Positions 63,160 to 64,000 of a stretch of 64,000 nucleotides of DNA are shown here, one piece after another. The translations under genes and the position numbers were made by a program. Source of the stretch: Anaeramoeba flamelloides (Eukaryota; Metamonada; Anaeramoebidae); the NCBI GenBank assembly GCA_027625915.1, contig JANTQA010000070.1, positions 5,275,001-5,339,000 of the forward strand, read 5' to 3'. The notes below the pieces were generated by a model. It saw only the letters and a program-made list of their open reading frames with translations. It had not been told where the DNA came from and made no database searches. Each line of letters begins with the position of its first letter. Position 1 is the first letter of the stretch.

Positions 63160-64000
63160 GGGATCAGTCTTCGAAAATAACAAGGCAAAATTTTAAAACA
63201 TGTTATTGGTGATGTTCTCTACTTGTAAATTCTGTATAAGACAAATGTCAAAAAATTCTGATCGACTAAGAAAGCCAGATAAGAAAATTAGTTTATAAGA
63301 GATCATTTTTTTTTTCCATTATTTCTACGAAATAGAAAACTTTTAAATTCATCTTATTTCTCACATTATAAAAAGTTTTACTCAGTTTATTGCCATTCTG
63401 ATCATTATTATACAAAAATAAGTCTTTGCTACCAGTAATACAAACTGTTGTTAAAATAAAGCGTGTAGAAAATGTTAATCAGATTTTCAAAATAAAAAGT
63501 GTGTTTTTTGTTATAGAATACCTTTACATCAACCGATTAAAGAAACTGATAATAAAATTTTATTAAATATGATATTGGTTTCTTAAAAATCTATTATCTA
63601 AAAAGAATTTCTAAAAATAAAGGATCAAATTGGAATATTTAATGGTAAAAAATATGACTAAATTTTAAGAAAATTTTTATCATCAAACAACCCTACAATT
63701 TATAAAAATTGCCAAATTAAGGAAAATTTTCAACAAATTACATGAATAATTTAAATTTTTTATCAAAATATCAAGTAGTTTACTTTCAAAAGTGATTTGA
63801 GCTTTGGTATACTATTTGGTACTAAAACAGATGGCGCATTGAAACAAGAAGAAAAAAAAAGCATGGATTATATTTTGAAACACCTTTATAGTTGTTGGGC
63901 TCTTATTATTTTGATCACTGAAGATAAAGATTTTTTTTCTTTTTTGAGATAAAACTTTTGGTTAACCAAAAAAATGATATATTTAACGGATTAAAAAATA
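63160..64000 (+). repeat. Dispersed repeat similar to 29868-30220, containing family F copy 3
   Basis: The outer parts (63160-63300 and 63937-64000) match 29868-30000 and 30160-30220. Between them, 63446-63955 is family F copy 3 (AAAATAAAGCGTGTAGAAAA, AAGGATCAAATTGGAATATT, AAACAAGAAGAAAAAAAAAG). The arrangement suggests that family F sits inside the other repeat. The window ends in it. Confidence 0.5.

Noticed and set aside
1-64000. CRISPR arrays, prophage, bacterial operons, LTR or Polinton-type elements
   Set aside because: No regularly spaced repeats, no Shine-Dalgarno-linked gene strings, and no reverse transcriptase, integrase, capsid or polymerase-like frames were seen on either strand.

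Overview
The window is extremely A+T-rich nuclear DNA from a eukaryotic microbe. GT-AG introns interrupt several genes, the standard stops TAA, TAG and TGA are all used, many predicted proteins carry Lys/Glu, Asn/Gln or Asn/Thr low-complexity runs, and genes are far apart (about nine convincing loci in 64 kb). The gene content fits a free-living amoeboid protist: an RCC1-BTB protein, a small N-myristoylation-type PAS protein, VDAC, UBE2H, a PNUTS-like phosphatase regulator and a Csm1/Pcs1-like kinetochore protein. An anaeramoebid or an amoebozoan would both fit, but sequence reading alone cannot settle the taxon. No bacterial operon, CRISPR array, tRNA or rRNA was recognised.

Layout. 0-9 kb: dispersed repeats, a coiled-coil gene (3951-5110, minus), two inverted-repeat elements and a few weak small-gene candidates. 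9.9-11.7 kb: a Csm1/Pcs1-like protein (plus). 12.6-14.1 kb: a cluster of three copies of one ~200-bp palindromic element. 16.3-17.3 kb: a protein with a long Arg/Glu/Lys/Ile repeat (plus). 17.9-23 kb: repeats only. 24.0-28.1 kb: a PNUTS-like gene whose 2.39-kb intron holds several elements (plus). 28-36 kb: repeats. 36.1-37.4 kb: VDAC (minus). 38-45.5 kb: repeats, including a nested stack at 40.6-42.0 kb. 45.7-46.3 kb: UBE2H (minus). 47-51 kb: hairpin and palindromic elements. 51.5-52.5 kb: an unrecognised basic/coiled-coil protein (minus). 53-57.8 kb: many repeats. 57.9-58.7 kb: a four-exon PAS protein (minus). 61.2-63.0 kb: RCC1-BTB (minus).

The recognised genes do not form one pathway. They cover mitochondrial-type outer-membrane transport (VDAC), ubiquitination (UBE2H), PP1 targeting in the nucleus (PNUTS-like), kinetochore/nucleolar organisation (Csm1-like) and signalling (PAS, RCC1-BTB).

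The most striking content is a dense set of short elements with terminal inverted repeats and no transposase. Most have TA at both ends, as expected of Tc1/mariner-like non-autonomous elements. One family has TTAA at both ends, piggyBac-like. Others are near-perfect hairpins. One stack shows two elements inside a third, which itself sits in a fourth repeat, giving a relative insertion order. Two further repeat families carry short gene-like reading frames shared between copies. I found no evidence for a new defence or enzymatic system; the novelty lies mainly in the repeat ecology and in the divergent nuclear proteins.
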